64,000 nucleotides of DNA from Comamonadaceae bacterium PBBC2 (GCA_002255935.1 NKIO01000009.1:1-64000), one strand, 5' to 3'; positions 53,274-62,512 are shown, numbered from the stretch's first letter. Notes: a model not told the origin generated them from the sequence alone. Made by a program: numbers and translations.

Positions 53274-54047
53274 TCAGCCCTTGGCGGTGAAACGCTGTTC
53301 GGCCATGGTCAGCAGACCGTCAAAAATCAGGTTGTCCACCAACTCGAATTGAAGCGACATGCTGGGCGCCATCTTCCAGCCTGCGCCACCCGTCATCACG
53401 CACATCGGCTCTTGGCCCGTGTGCTCGCGAATGTGGTGCACCATGCGCTCGCAGGCGCCCGCGATGGCATAGGTGCCGCCGCTGGTCAGCGCATCGCTGG
53501 TGTTGGTCGGGAAGGGCCGCACTTCGCCGGTGGGCACATGCAAACCGGCCGTGCCCGACTCCAAAGCGCGCAGCATGATGCCGTGCCCTGGCAAGATGAA
53601 TCCACCTAAAAAACGGCCTTCGGTATCGATGGCCTCGACGGTGACCGCAGTGCCCACCATCACCACCACCAGCGGCCGGGCAGGCCCTTGGGCCAGCATG
53701 CGTTGACGCGCACCGATCATGGCCACCCACCGGTCAGAGCCCAATCGGGAGGGGTGGTCGTAACCGTTGGTCAAGCCCGCTTCTGAGACACTGGGCACAA
53801 CCCACTGAGGCGTCACATCCCACAGGTCCATTTGTTCTTGCACGCGGCGCTTGATCGCGTCGCCGGCCACTATGCAGCCGAGCATGCGCTCTGGCACGGG
53901 CAGATCAGCCCAAGGCCCGTCGGCCAAGCGGTCGATGTTTTCCAAGAATTCCGCACCCTGCGCCAACAGTTGGGCAAGGGGGTGCGGCCGGTCGTACAAC
54001 GCCCATTTCAAACGGGTGTTGCCCACATCGATGGCTAAAAATGTCAT
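53274..54047 (-). CDS. coaX: type III pantothenate kinase
   Basis: 257 aa enzyme of coenzyme A synthesis (pantothenate phosphorylation), of the acetate/sugar kinase fold. [19 protein letters not shown] is the phosphate-1 motif; [13 protein letters not shown] and [14 protein letters not shown] carry the pantothenate and phosphate-2 elements; [15 protein letters not shown] and [11 protein letters not shown] complete the pattern. The usual birA neighbour is missing; bactofilin lies upstream instead. Confidence 0.92.
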   Translation of the reverse strand: MTFLAIDVGNTRLKWALYDRPHPLAQLLAQGAEFLENIDRLADGPWADLPVPERMLGCIVAGDAIKRRVQEQMDLWDVTPQWVVPSVSEAGLTNGYDHPSRLGSDRWVAMIGARQRMLAQGPARPLVVVMVGTAVTVEAIDTEGRFLGGFILPGHGIMLRALESGTAGLHVPTGEVRPFPTNTSDALTSGGTYAIAGACERMVHHIREHTGQEPMCVMTGGAGWKMAPSMSLQFELVDNLIFDGLLTMAEQRFTAKG

Positions 54048-54133
54048 CCCGCGATGATAATGAGTTTCACGGGTTTGCTTTTTGGGCGGTGGGTCAAAGC
54101 TGAATTTCAGTCGACCCCCGAGCCCTCAAGGCT

Positions 54134-54586
54134 TTATTCGGTCGTGCCTGTGGCCTGCGCTTTGCGGATGGCATCTTGCGCATGGTCAGGCTGCCCCTGG
54201 GGCTGAGACGCATCCACTTGCAGCAGCAAACCGAGCAAGCGCGCACCGTGCTCCACCGCGATCGAGCCATACTTCACATCGCCTTGCACCAAAGCGCTGG
54301 CCAGCAACTCCACGCGTTCGTGGGCATCGATGTTGCCTGAGACCTTACCCGCCACGATCACTCGGCTGGCGATCACGTCGCCATGAACTTCACCTTCCTG
54401 ACCAATCACCACGGTGATGGCTTGGTCCCTCGGCGCTTCGATGTTGCCCACCACTTTGCCGTCGATGCGCACACTTTGAATGACACGCAGCGTGCCCTGG
54501 ATTTCGGTTTGACGGCCAATCAAGGTGTCAAAGCGCTCTGGGCTCTTCACGAGCGGGGTGTTGTTTGTTTTTTTGTTGCCGAACAT
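54134..54586 (-). CDS. bactofilin family protein
   Basis: 150 aa. The DUF583 beta-helix domain covers about residues 25-125 with repeats such as TEIQGTLRVIQSVRIDGKVVGNIEAP, GEVHGDVIASRVIVAGKVSGNIDA and ALVQGDVKYGSIAVEHGARLLG. Short polar tails flank it, as in bactofilins that polymerise into filaments beneath the inner membrane. AGGAGGAGACAAAC before ATG is a strong ribosome-binding site. It is 30 bases downstream of the M23 peptidase gene; the pair recalls bactofilin/LytM modules controlling local cell-wall growth. Confidence 0.88.
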   Translation of the reverse strand: MFGNKKTNNTPLVKSPERFDTLIGRQTEIQGTLRVIQSVRIDGKVVGNIEAPRDQAITVVIGQEGEVHGDVIASRVIVAGKVSGNIDAHERVELLASALVQGDVKYGSIAVEHGARLLGLLLQVDASQPQGQPDHAQDAIRKAQATGTTE

Positions 54587-54616
54587 GTTTGTCTCCTCCT
54601 GAAATTCAAATCCCAA

Positions 54617-55570
54617 TCAAGGCTTGAGGTTCGGGCGCGCCCATGCCGCAAAAGCCTTGGTGGGGTGCATCGCCTGGCCCTGGTACATCACTTCGTAATG
54701 CAGGTGCGGCCCTGTGGACCGGCCTGTATTGCCCAGCAAACCGAGCAATTGACCCCGTTCAATCTTGTCGCCTTCGTTGACATGGCGGCGACTCAAATGG
54801 GCATAGCGCGACACGAAACCATCGGCGTGCGCTATTTCCACCATTTCACCGTAAGCACCTGCGCGCCCGGAGCGCAGCACTTTGCCATCGGCGGTGGCAC
54901 GCACGGGTGTCCCCACAGGGGCCACAAAGTCGATGCCTTCATGCATGCTGGGCTGGTGCGTCATGGGATCAGCGCGCACACCGAAGCCACTGGTGATGGA
55001 AAAGTCCTCTGCCAAAGGCAGGGCCGTCGGCAGTTTGCTCACCCGATCGAGGTCACGCTGCCATTGGGCTTGCTTTTTGATCAGGGTCTCTTCGAGTTCC
55101 TGAATTTGCTGGGCAGCGGACTCCAACTCACTGCTCAGATCAGAAGCGCTTGTAGACCAAAAGGGCACGGCTTTCAATGGGCCGCCACGGCCATCGGTCG
55201 GTTCGGCTTTGCGACGAGCGCTGCCGGGCAACAGGCTTTCAATGCCCAATCGGCTCAGGAAGCTTTTCTTTTGCTCTTCGATGTCACGCAGACGGTCCGT
55301 CACGGAGGAGATCTGCCCATGCAGGCCCTCCAGCTTGGCACGGTAGTCGGCTTCAATTTTCAATTGCTCCGCCTGGCTTGTCACACCGCCCATGCGTTGC
55401 GCCAATTCAGGCGCATATTCGACGGCCACGCGCAAGCCGATCAGATGGAACAGCGAGCCCAACAACAGCAAGGTCAGCGCCACAGCCCCGACCGAGAGCA
55501 AGACCTTGCGCGCCGTGATGGACACAGCAACCACCCGGGCTGTGGGCCCGGACACCCAAATCAATTGCAT
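54617..55570 (-). CDS. M23 family metallopeptidase (membrane-anchored LytM endopeptidase)
   Basis: 317 aa. One N-terminal span (about residues 20-45), then a helical coiled segment (about 60-190 with EQLKIEADYRAKLEGLHGQISS), and a C-terminal LytM domain from about 190: TSGFGVRADPMTHQPSMHEGIDFVAP has the zinc H-x3-D, and GRSTGPHLHYEVM the second His motif. Catalytic residues look complete, so it should cut peptidoglycan cross-links. Paired with bactofilin. Confidence 0.9.
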   Translation of the reverse strand: MQLIWVSGPTARVVAVSITARKVLLSVGAVALTLLLLGSLFHLIGLRVAVEYAPELAQRMGGVTSQAEQLKIEADYRAKLEGLHGQISSVTDRLRDIEEQKKSFLSRLGIESLLPGSARRKAEPTDGRGGPLKAVPFWSTSASDLSSELESAAQQIQELEETLIKKQAQWQRDLDRVSKLPTALPLAEDFSITSGFGVRADPMTHQPSMHEGIDFVAPVGTPVRATADGKVLRSGRAGAYGEMVEIAHADGFVSRYAHLSRRHVNEGDKIERGQLLGLLGNTGRSTGPHLHYEVMYQGQAMHPTKAFAAWARPNLKP

Positions 55571-55623
55571 AAATACTCCAAAGGTCCGTCGTAAGACGTC
55601 CCTGATATGGCCATTTGAAGCGC

Positions 55624-55648
55624 AAAAAAAGCCCCAACAAAAAGGGCT
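55624..55648 (-). terminator. intrinsic terminator or leader hairpin before the M23 gene
   Basis: AGCCC (55630-55634) pairs with GGGCT (55644-55648) around a 9-base loop; on the minus strand TTTTTT follows. It lies 197 bases after the M20 peptidase stop and 54 before the M23 start, so it terminates the M20 transcript or acts as a leader. The AT-rich stretch 55680-55790 upstream is the likely promoter zone but I could not fix a -10/-35 pair. Confidence 0.6.
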
Positions 55649-55844
55649 GAGGTTTGCGACAAGGGGCGTATCTTAATGGAGCACCTCGTTTTTTGCCGCG
55701 CCAATTAAAGCGGAAAAAACAGATTTAATAGTTATTTATCCGAGAAAAACGGATTTCAAGGATTGCGTTACACAAAATCCAGTTCGCGGTTACAACTCGG
55801 GCCGATGCGAGCACGCATGGCCATCGGTTGCGATGCCAAATTTG

Positions 55845-57158
55845 TCAAAAATGGGCCGTCCCGGTCAACTTCAAAGCTGCCAAAGCCATGACCTTGGCCG
55901 AGTCCACCAACTCTTGGATGCCCACGTATTCATCGGGCTGGTGCGCCAGATCCAGAATGCCGGGGCCATAGGCAATGCAGTCACGCAACTTGCCGCTGCG
56001 CACGATGTGCTTTTGGTCATAGGTGCCCGGGCTGGCGATGTAGCTGGGCTCACGGCCCAGCACGCGGGCAATGGCGCGGGCTGTGGCATCCACCACCGGC
56101 GCATCCTTGGGCGTGGCCGTCGGCACAAAACTCATGATGTCGCGGATGCCGTAATCAAAACCCGGCCGTGTGCGCTTGAGTTCTTCGAGCATGTCCACGA
56201 TCTCTTGCTTGACGGCTTCGAGGTTTTCCTCGGCGATGAAGCGCCGGTCCAGAACCGCCTTGCACAGGTGCGCCACCACAGGCGCGGGCAAATCGCCTGT
56301 AGGCCAGCCGCGTTCGTCCAAGCTGTAGCGCTGCTCGACTTGACCGCCATGGATGCTGTTGATGTTGAGCGTGCTCACGCGTGCCCCCGGCGGCTCCACC
56401 GGCTCGGCCGTGTGCCGACCTTGCAGGCGCGGCTGCAGTTGCGTCTCGAGCAAATGGATGAAAGCGCTCATGTGGTTGATGGCGCTGTCGCCCAAAAATG
56501 GCATGGAGCCGTGCGCGATGCGCCCCCGCGTTTCCACCTCACCCCACCACACCCCTCGGTGACCCAAACAAATGCGGTCCACCCCCAAAGGCTCGGGGAT
56601 GATCACATGGTGCACACGCGGCTTGCTGAAGTAACCGCGCTCGGCCAAATAGCCCACGCCGGCAAATCCGCCCGACTCCTCGTCCACCGTACCGCTGATT
56701 TCCAGCGCCCCAGACAGGGCCAAGCCCGACTCGATCAAGGCCTCGCAAGCGATGATGCTCGACGCCAACCCGCCCTTCATGTCGCAGGTGCCCCGGCCGT
56801 AAACACGTCCGTTGGCCACTTGCCCGCCAAAGGGCTCATAGGTCCAACCCGGTCCGGTCTCGACCACATCGATGTGGCTGTTGAAATGCACGCACTCGCC
56901 CGGCTGGGGGGCTTGCCAACGCGCCACCACATTGGTGCGGGGGTGGCTGTCGCTGTCGCCAGGCGCACCGAGGGCCCGCACGTATTCGACCGCAAAGCCC
57001 TTGCGGGCCAGGCGCTCGCCAATCAAGTGGGCGCAAGCCTCGTAGGCATCGCCTGGCGGATTGATGGTGGGGATGCGCACCAGGTCTTGCGTGAGCGCAA
57101 CGACCTCATCGCGCTTGGCGTCAATGCTTTGCAGCAGGCGGTCTAGGGTAGGCGTCAT
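55845..57158 (-). CDS. M20 family metallopeptidase (ArgE/DapE-like deacylase)
   Basis: 437 aa. Zinc ligands are visible in VHFNSHIDVVETG, GRGTCDMKGGLAS (bridging Asp), GTVDEESGGFAG (catalytic Glu-Glu), VIIPEPLG and LAHQPDEYVGI. The dimerisation domain lies between about residues 190 and 315. The N-terminus TLDRLLQSIDAKRDEVVALTQDLVRIPTINPPG is standard. Members deacylate N-acyl amino acids; argE, dapE or a detoxifying deacylase are all possible, and length is a little above argE. Confidence 0.82.
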   Translation of the reverse strand: MTPTLDRLLQSIDAKRDEVVALTQDLVRIPTINPPGDAYEACAHLIGERLARKGFAVEYVRALGAPGDSDSHPRTNVVARWQAPQPGECVHFNSHIDVVETGPGWTYEPFGGQVANGRVYGRGTCDMKGGLASSIIACEALIESGLALSGALEISGTVDEESGGFAGVGYLAERGYFSKPRVHHVIIPEPLGVDRICLGHRGVWWGEVETRGRIAHGSMPFLGDSAINHMSAFIHLLETQLQPRLQGRHTAEPVEPPGARVSTLNINSIHGGQVEQRYSLDERGWPTGDLPAPVVAHLCKAVLDRRFIAEENLEAVKQEIVDMLEELKRTRPGFDYGIRDIMSFVPTATPKDAPVVDATARAIARVLGREPSYIASPGTYDQKHIVRSGKLRDCIAYGPGILDLAHQPDEYVGIQELVDSAKVMALAALKLTGTAHF

Positions 57159-57262
57159 CGGGCCAGTTTATCGCTGGCCCTTGCGCGCTGGGTATCACTT
57201 AAAGCACAGGGCGGCCACTTGTTGTCTGAGTGCCCGCGATGCGTGTACCGGCGTCCCTGACC

Positions 57263-57287
57263 ATCGCCAGCAGGGCTGGCTCCTACA
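57263..57287 (-). repeat. REP-like palindrome, family B (inverted copy)
   Basis: ATCGCCAGCAGGGCTGGCTC followed by CTACA, the reverse complement of the copy at 38380. It ends three bases before the pgi stop codon at 57291 and could act as a terminator for pgi. Confidence 0.8.
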
Positions 57288-57290
57288 GGG

Positions 57291-58835
57291 TCAACCGCGC
57301 ACGCGTTCCAGCAAGGCGGCCGTTGATGCGTCCAGCCCCGATGCATCGCCCGAGACGATGCGGGCATGGATGTCCTTGGCCAAGACCTTGCCCAGCTCCA
57401 CGCCCCATTGGTCAAAACTGTTGATGCCCCAAACCGAGCCGCTGACAAACACGCGGTGCTCTTGCAAGGCGATCAAAGCGCCCAGGCTGGCTGGCGTCAG
57501 CTCGTCGAGCAACAAGAAGGTGCTGGGGCGATTGCCGGTGAAGTGCTTGTGCCCACCTGCGTCCGACTTGCCCAGCATCAGCGCCTGGGCCTGCGCGATC
57601 ACATTGGCCAGCAACAATTCATGGTGGTCCTTCAGGCTGTGCGTGGGCTTTTTCACGGCGATGAATTCCAGCGGCACGATGTCCGTGCCCTGGTGCAGCA
57701 TCTGAAAGTAGGCGTGCTGGCCGTTGGTGCCGGGCTCGCCCCACAGCACAGGCGAGGTGCCATAGGGCAGCGCCTGCCCATTGCGGTCCACGCGCTTGCC
57801 ATTGCTCTCCATCTCCAGCTGCTGCAAATACGCAGGCACCCGGCGCAATGCGCTGTGGTACGGCGCAATCGATCGGCTGGTGTAGTTCAAGAAATTGCGG
57901 TACCAAACATCGAGGAGACCCAAGCGCACCGGCAAGTTGGCCTCCAAAGGCGCCGTCTGGAAATGCTGGTCCATGGCGTGTGCACCGGCCAACAAGTCTT
58001 GGAAGCCTTTGGCGCCAATGGCGATGGCCACGGGCAAGCCAATGGCCGACCACATCGAATAGCGCCCGCCCACCCAGTCCCAAAAACCAAAGGTGGTGGT
58101 GATGCCCAATTCAGCGGCCGCCGAAACGTTTGTGGTCAGCGCCGCAAAGTGACGGGCCACATCGGTGCCGCCCTGCGCAAGAAACCAGCCCAGCGCCGAG
58201 CGCGCATTGGTCATGGTCTCGATGGTGGTGAAGGTTTTGGAGGCGATCAAAAACAAGGTGTTCTCGGCCTTGAGGCCCTTGAGCACGCCCGCCAGTTCAT
58301 GGCCATCGACGTTGGACACGAAATGAAAGCGCTTGCCCTCGATCACAAAGTCCTGCAAAGCCAGCACCGCCATTTGCGGCCCCAAGTCCGAGCCGCCGAT
58401 GCCGATGTTCACCACATCGGTGATCTGCGCATCGGCCCGCACCTGCTCGGCATAGGCCAGCATGGGCGCAAGGGTGCCGTGCACCAGCGCCAGCGGCTCG
58501 GCCAGATCGCCTTGCAAAGAGCCTTCGGGCTGGCGCAGCAACCAATGCATCACGGCGCGACCCTCGGTGTGGTTGATCGCCTCACCCCGGAACATCGCAT
58601 CGCGGTGGGCGCTCAAACCGGTCTGACGGGCCAGCTCGATCAGCAAGGCCTCGGTCGCGGCATCGGTGTGGTTTTTGGACAAGTCCGCAAACACATGCGG
58701 CGCAGCCTGACTCAAGCTGGCCGCACGGGTGGCGTCACCGGCAAAAGCGTCTCGCAAATCAAATCCGGCAAAGCCTTCGGCATGTTGCTGCAGCTGGCTC
58801 CAGGCAGCGGTCTTGTCACAACGCATAGGGTTCAT
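57291..58835 (-). CDS. pgi: glucose-6-phosphate isomerase
   Basis: 514 aa. VVNIGIGGSDLGPQMAVLAL carries the phosphate/sugar-binding motif, LFLIASKTFTTIETMTNARSA the second conserved loop with the catalytic Lys/Glu, LPYGTSPVLWGEPGTNGQHAYFQMLHQG the catalytic region with Glu, and NSFDQWGVELGKVLA the C-terminal motif. Slightly shorter than the 549 aa E. coli enzyme. It interconverts G6P and F6P. Upstream of tal and divergently followed by zwf and hexR, making a sugar-phosphate block. Confidence 0.95.
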   Translation of the reverse strand: MNPMRCDKTAAWSQLQQHAEGFAGFDLRDAFAGDATRAASLSQAAPHVFADLSKNHTDAATEALLIELARQTGLSAHRDAMFRGEAINHTEGRAVMHWLLRQPEGSLQGDLAEPLALVHGTLAPMLAYAEQVRADAQITDVVNIGIGGSDLGPQMAVLALQDFVIEGKRFHFVSNVDGHELAGVLKGLKAENTLFLIASKTFTTIETMTNARSALGWFLAQGGTDVARHFAALTTNVSAAAELGITTTFGFWDWVGGRYSMWSAIGLPVAIAIGAKGFQDLLAGAHAMDQHFQTAPLEANLPVRLGLLDVWYRNFLNYTSRSIAPYHSALRRVPAYLQQLEMESNGKRVDRNGQALPYGTSPVLWGEPGTNGQHAYFQMLHQGTDIVPLEFIAVKKPTHSLKDHHELLLANVIAQAQALMLGKSDAGGHKHFTGNRPSTFLLLDELTPASLGALIALQEHRVFVSGSVWGINSFDQWGVELGKVLAKDIHARIVSGDASGLDASTAALLERVRG

Positions 58836-58859
58836 TCAATTAACAATACTTTTTGTTTT

Positions 58860-59020
58860 GTAGGTCGGCGGCTTCAGCCCCGACATGAATTTGAGCCCGA
58901 CTTGCAAATGTCGGACCTGAAGGTACCGACCTACTTTTGTATTTGTAAGTCGGCGGCTTCAGCCCCGACAAAGGGCAGTGGAACGCACAAACACGTCGGA
59001 CCTGAAGGTGCCGACCTACA
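58860..59020 (+). repeat. REP-like cluster, family A, four alternating copies
   Basis: Direct copies at 58860-58885 and 58945-58970 and inverted copies at 58910-58934 and 58995-59020, alternating. The two subtypes (GGGGC and GGACC) also alternate. Fills the gap between pgi and tal. Confidence 0.9.
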
Positions 59021-59033
59021 GGGCGCTCTAGGG

Positions 59034-59981
59034 TCAGGCTTTGTTCATCAATTCTTCAAGTTTCACGGCATCGGCGCAGAAGGCGCGGATGCCTTCGGCC
59101 AGCTTCTCGGTGGCCATGGCGTCTTCGTTGAGCGCCAGGCGGAAAGAGGCTTCGTCGTATGCCACGGCAGGCAAGTCCATGGCCTTGGCCGCTTGCGCGT
59201 CCAGCGCCGCCGCCAAAGGCGCTTCGGTCGCTGCCAACTGCGCCAACAGCTCAGGGCTGATGGTCAGCAAATCGCAGCCGGCCAGGGCCGTGATCTGGGC
59301 AATGTTGCGAAACGACGCGCCCATGACTTCGGTGGCGATGCCGTGCTTTTTGTAATGGTTGAAGATGGCCCGCACCGACTGCACGCCGGGGTCGTTGGCA
59401 CCGGCCTTGGCGGCCTCGTCCCAGGCGGCACCTGCGGTTTTTTTGTACCAGTCGTAAATGCGGCCCACAAAGGGCGAGATCAACTGCACCTTGGCTTGGC
59501 CACAAGCCACCGCTTGGCAAAACGCGAACAGCAGCGTCAGGTTGCAGCGGATGCCTTCGCGCTCCAGCTCGGCTGCGGCCTGAATGCCTTCCCAGGTCGA
59601 TGCGATCTTGATCAGCACACGCTCACGGGCAATGCCCTGCGCTTCGTACAGCGCCATGATGCGGCGTGCACGGGCCACAGTGGCGGCGGTGTCAAAGCTC
59701 AAACGCGCATCGACTTCGGTGGACACACGGCCCGGGATGGTGTTCAAAATTTCGCAGCCAAAGCGCACCAGCAGGTGGTCCATCACCACATCAAGGGGTT
59801 GGCCACGGTGAGCGGCCACGGCTTCGGCCAGCAAAGGCGCGTATTCGGGCTTTTGCACCGCTTTCAAGATCAGCGAGGGATTGGTCGTCGCGTCTTGGGG
59901 CTGGAACTGGGCCAATTGCTTGAAGTCACCGGTGTCTGCGACCACGGTGGTGAATTTTTTGAGGGCGTCGAGCTGGTTCAT
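59034..59981 (-). CDS. tal: transaldolase
   Basis: 315 aa class I aldolase of the pentose phosphate pathway (TalB type). [19 protein letters not shown] is the N-terminal motif with the catalytic Asp, and [22 protein letters not shown] carries the Schiff-base Lys at about residue 130. [14 protein letters not shown] is the conserved phosphate-binding segment. Divergent from zwf with 83 bases between starts. Confidence 0.95.
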   Translation of the reverse strand: MNQLDALKKFTTVVADTGDFKQLAQFQPQDATTNPSLILKAVQKPEYAPLLAEAVAAHRGQPLDVVMDHLLVRFGCEILNTIPGRVSTEVDARLSFDTAATVARARRIMALYEAQGIARERVLIKIASTWEGIQAAAELEREGIRCNLTLLFAFCQAVACGQAKVQLISPFVGRIYDWYKKTAGAAWDEAAKAGANDPGVQSVRAIFNHYKKHGIATEVMGASFRNIAQITALAGCDLLTISPELLAQLAATEAPLAAALDAQAAKAMDLPAVAYDEASFRLALNEDAMATEKLAEGIRAFCADAVKLEELMNKA

Positions 59982-60010
59982 GTGATTTTTTCCTGAAGAC
60001 GCTTGAATTA

Positions 60011-60053
60011 TCTGTGAAACAAAGTTACATTACAAATCAATTTTTCATGTAAC
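60011..60053. promoter_or_regulatory. candidate HexR-type operator region between tal and zwf
   Basis: GTTACAT (60024-60030) and ATGTAAC (60047-60053) form a perfect inverted repeat with a 16-base AT-rich spacer, overlapped by TGTGA...TTACA at 60013-60029. The TGTAA/TTACA arms resemble known HexR sites. It sits 12 bases before the zwf start in the divergent gap. Confidence 0.45.
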
Positions 60054-60064
60054 TCAAGAACATC

Positions 60065-61525
60065 ATGGCTTTTGATTTGGTTTTCTTCGGCGGCACGGGC
60101 GATCTGGTCTGGCGCAAACTCATGCCCGCCCTGTTTCAGGCCTACCGCCACGGCACCCTGCCCGAGGGCGGTCGCATCATCGGCGTGGGCCGCGACGACC
60201 TGAACGACGCGCAATACCGCCAACAAATCCAGTCGCGCTTTGAACAAGTTGAAGGCGACAAGCGCCCCAACAGCGAAGAGTTCGCCCGCTTTGCCGACCT
60301 GCTGTGCTACGTGCGCATGGACCTGTCCAAGCCCGAGGCTTATGCCGCACTGGCGGCACGCCTGGCCGAGCGCGAGACCGACCATGTGGTCATGTACCTG
60401 TCCACCGCGCCCAGCCTGTTCACCACCGTGTGCGAGCAACTCGCTGCCAGCGGCCTGAACACACCCAAGACCCGCATCGTGCTGGAAAAGCCGCTGGGCC
60501 ACGACCTGGCCTCCAACCGCGCGATCAACACCGCCGTGGGCAAGGTCTTCAAAGAGCAGCAAATCTTCCGCATCGACCACTACCTGGGCAAGCCCGGCGT
60601 GCAAAACCTGTTTGCCATGCGCTTTGGCAACGCCCTGTTCGAGCCCCTGTGGCGGCGTGAGCACATCGCCAACATCCAGATCACCATGTCCGAAGAGCTC
60701 GGCGTGGAAAAGCGCGGTGGCTTTTACGAAGGCACGGGCGCCTTGCGCGACATGGTGCAAAACCACGCCCTGCAACTGCTGTGCGCCATCGCCATGGAGC
60801 CGCCCATCAATGCGCATGCCGACGCGATCCGCGATGAAAAACTCAAGGTGCTGCGCGCCCTGAAGCGCTGGACCCCCGAGACCTTGACCCAGCACGTGAT
60901 CCGCGGCCAATACGCCGCAGGCAATGTGGACGGCCACGCTGTGCCCGCCTACCGCGACGAGCAAGGCGTCAGTCCCAGAAGCAACACCGAAACCTTTGTC
61001 GCCCTGCGCACCGAGATCGCCAACTGGCGCTGGGCGGGTGTGCCGTTTTACATCCGCACCGGCAAGCGCATGGCCTCGCGCGAAGCGCACATCGAGGTCA
61101 ACTTCCGCCCCACGCCGCACGACATCTTCAGAACGCCGGTGGGCCAGGTCAACAAACTGGTGATCCACCTGCAACCCAAGGACGGGCTGGAACTGCACCT
61201 GTTTGCCCAAGGCCAAAGCAAGCGCGGCCAAGGCGGCAGCGGCACCTTGAGCCCGGTGCACCTGGACCTGGACTTTGACAAACGCTTTGGCTCGGAGCGC
61301 GTGGGCGCTTACGAACGCCTGTTGCTCGATGTGCTGGACGGTCGCCTGAACCTGTTTGTGCGCAGCGACGAGCAAGAAGAAGCTTGGCGCTGGGTGGAAC
61401 CCATCTTGCAGCACTGGGCCGCCGATCCCGTGGGCCCCCGCCCCTATGCCGCCGGCACCTGGGGCCCCAGCGCTTCGAGCGCCATGATCGCGCGTGACAG
61501 CTTCTGCTGGAGCGAAGAGATCTAA
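60065..61525 (+). CDS. zwf: glucose-6-phosphate 1-dehydrogenase
   Basis: 486 aa. N-terminal FGGTGDLVWRKLMPALFQAYRHG is the NADP-binding motif (Arg-Lys after GDL is in keeping with the family), IVLEKPLGHDLASN the conserved Lys loop, and FRIDHYLGKPGVQNLFAMRFGN the catalytic His motif. C-terminal YERLLLDVLDGRLNLFVRSDEQEEAW is standard. It starts the zwf-hexR plus-strand pair; the other Entner-Doudoroff genes (edd, eda) and pgl are not in the window. Confidence 0.96.
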   Translation: MAFDLVFFGGTGDLVWRKLMPALFQAYRHGTLPEGGRIIGVGRDDLNDAQYRQQIQSRFEQVEGDKRPNSEEFARFADLLCYVRMDLSKPEAYAALAARLAERETDHVVMYLSTAPSLFTTVCEQLAASGLNTPKTRIVLEKPLGHDLASNRAINTAVGKVFKEQQIFRIDHYLGKPGVQNLFAMRFGNALFEPLWRREHIANIQITMSEELGVEKRGGFYEGTGALRDMVQNHALQLLCAIAMEPPINAHADAIRDEKLKVLRALKRWTPETLTQHVIRGQYAAGNVDGHAVPAYRDEQGVSPRSNTETFVALRTEIANWRWAGVPFYIRTGKRMASREAHIEVNFRPTPHDIFRTPVGQVNKLVIHLQPKDGLELHLFAQGQSKRGQGGSGTLSPVHLDLDFDKRFGSERVGAYERLLLDVLDGRLNLFVRSDEQEEAWRWVEPILQHWAADPVGPRPYAAGTWGPSASSAMIARDSFCWSEEI

Positions 61526-61550
61526 TTTCCCCCTCTACCGGAGACACGCC

Positions 61551-62396
61551 ATGCTCGATCGAATCAAAGCTTCCCTGCCCTCCTTGGCCCCGGCCGAGCA
61601 ACGTGTGGGCAAGCTCGTGCTGGCCGACCCCCGGGCCTTTGCCAACCTGCCCGTGACCGAGCTGGCCGACCGCTCCCATGTGAGCAAGCCCACCGTGGTG
61701 CGCTTTTGCCGAAGCATGGGTTACGACGGCCTGTCGGACTTCAAGCTCAAGCTGGCCGGCAGCGTGAGCGAAGGCGTGCCGTTCATCCACCGCAGTGTGG
61801 ACGTGGACGACAAGACCAGCGACATCGCGGTGAAAGTCATCGACAACACCGTGGCGGCCTTTTTGAAGTACCGCAACGACGCCAGCTCTTTTGCGCTCGA
61901 GCATGCGGCGCAGGCACTGGCCGCCACCCAAAAGACCAACCGCCGCATCGAGTTTTATGGCGTGGGCAACTCGGGCATCGTGGCGCAAGACGCGCAGCAC
62001 AAATTCTTCCGTCTGGGTGTAAACGCCATCGCCTACAGCGACGGCCACATGCAGGTGATGAGCGCCTCCATGCTCAAGCCCGGCGACTGCGCCGTGATCA
62101 TCTCCAACTCGGGCCGCACCCGCGACCTGATGGACGCCTGCGACATCGCCAAAAAGCAAGGCGCCACCACCATCGTCATCACCGCCAGCGGCTCGCCACT
62201 GGCCAGCGCAGGCCACATCCACCTCACGGCCGACCACCCCGAGGGCTACGACAAATACAGCCCCATGGTCTCGCGCCTGTTGCACCTGCTCATCATCGAC
62301 ATCTTGGCCACCACCGTGGCCCTGCGAATTGGCGAAGAACTGCAGCCCACGCTGCGCGACATGAAAAACAACCTGCGCAACAAGCGCTACACCTGA
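61551..62396 (+). CDS. hexR: MurR/RpiR-family regulator HexR
   Basis: 281 aa. HTH domain at about residues 1-75 (LAPAEQRVGKLVLADPRAFANLPVTELADRSHVSKPTVVRFCRSMGYDGLSDFKLKLA), SIS sugar-phosphate domain at about 120-260 (IEFYGVGNSGIVAQDAQHKFFRLG). HexR represses zwf/Entner-Doudoroff genes and is released by KDPG. It is 25 bases after zwf. A GGAGACACGCC ribosome-binding site precedes ATG. Confidence 0.92.
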   Translation: MLDRIKASLPSLAPAEQRVGKLVLADPRAFANLPVTELADRSHVSKPTVVRFCRSMGYDGLSDFKLKLAGSVSEGVPFIHRSVDVDDKTSDIAVKVIDNTVAAFLKYRNDASSFALEHAAQALAATQKTNRRIEFYGVGNSGIVAQDAQHKFFRLGVNAIAYSDGHMQVMSASMLKPGDCAVIISNSGRTRDLMDACDIAKKQGATTIVITASGSPLASAGHIHLTADHPEGYDKYSPMVSRLLHLLIIDILATTVALRIGEELQPTLRDMKNNLRNKRYT

Positions 62397-62436
62397 GCGG
62401 CTCCAGCCGCCCGAAGTCCTCAATACGCAAGAGCTT

Positions 62437-62512
62437 GTAGGTCGGAGCTTTAGCTCCGACATCTCTGGCGCATGTCGCACGTCAAACGTCGGGGCTAAAG
62501 CCGCCGACCTAC
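62437..62512 (+). repeat. REP-like pair, family A
   Basis: A GAGC-subtype copy at 62437-62461 and an inverted GGGGC-subtype copy at 62488-62512, just after hexR. Confidence 0.9.

Noticed and set aside
58860-59020. CRISPR array
   Set aside because: The repeats are palindromic, alternate in orientation, vary in stem sequence and have irregular spacers; no cas genes are present.
57366-59996. Plus-strand open frame of about 875 codons opposite pgi and tal
   Set aside because: It runs through both genes and the repeat cluster between them, with low-complexity His/Gln/Gly composition; pgi and tal carry complete motifs.
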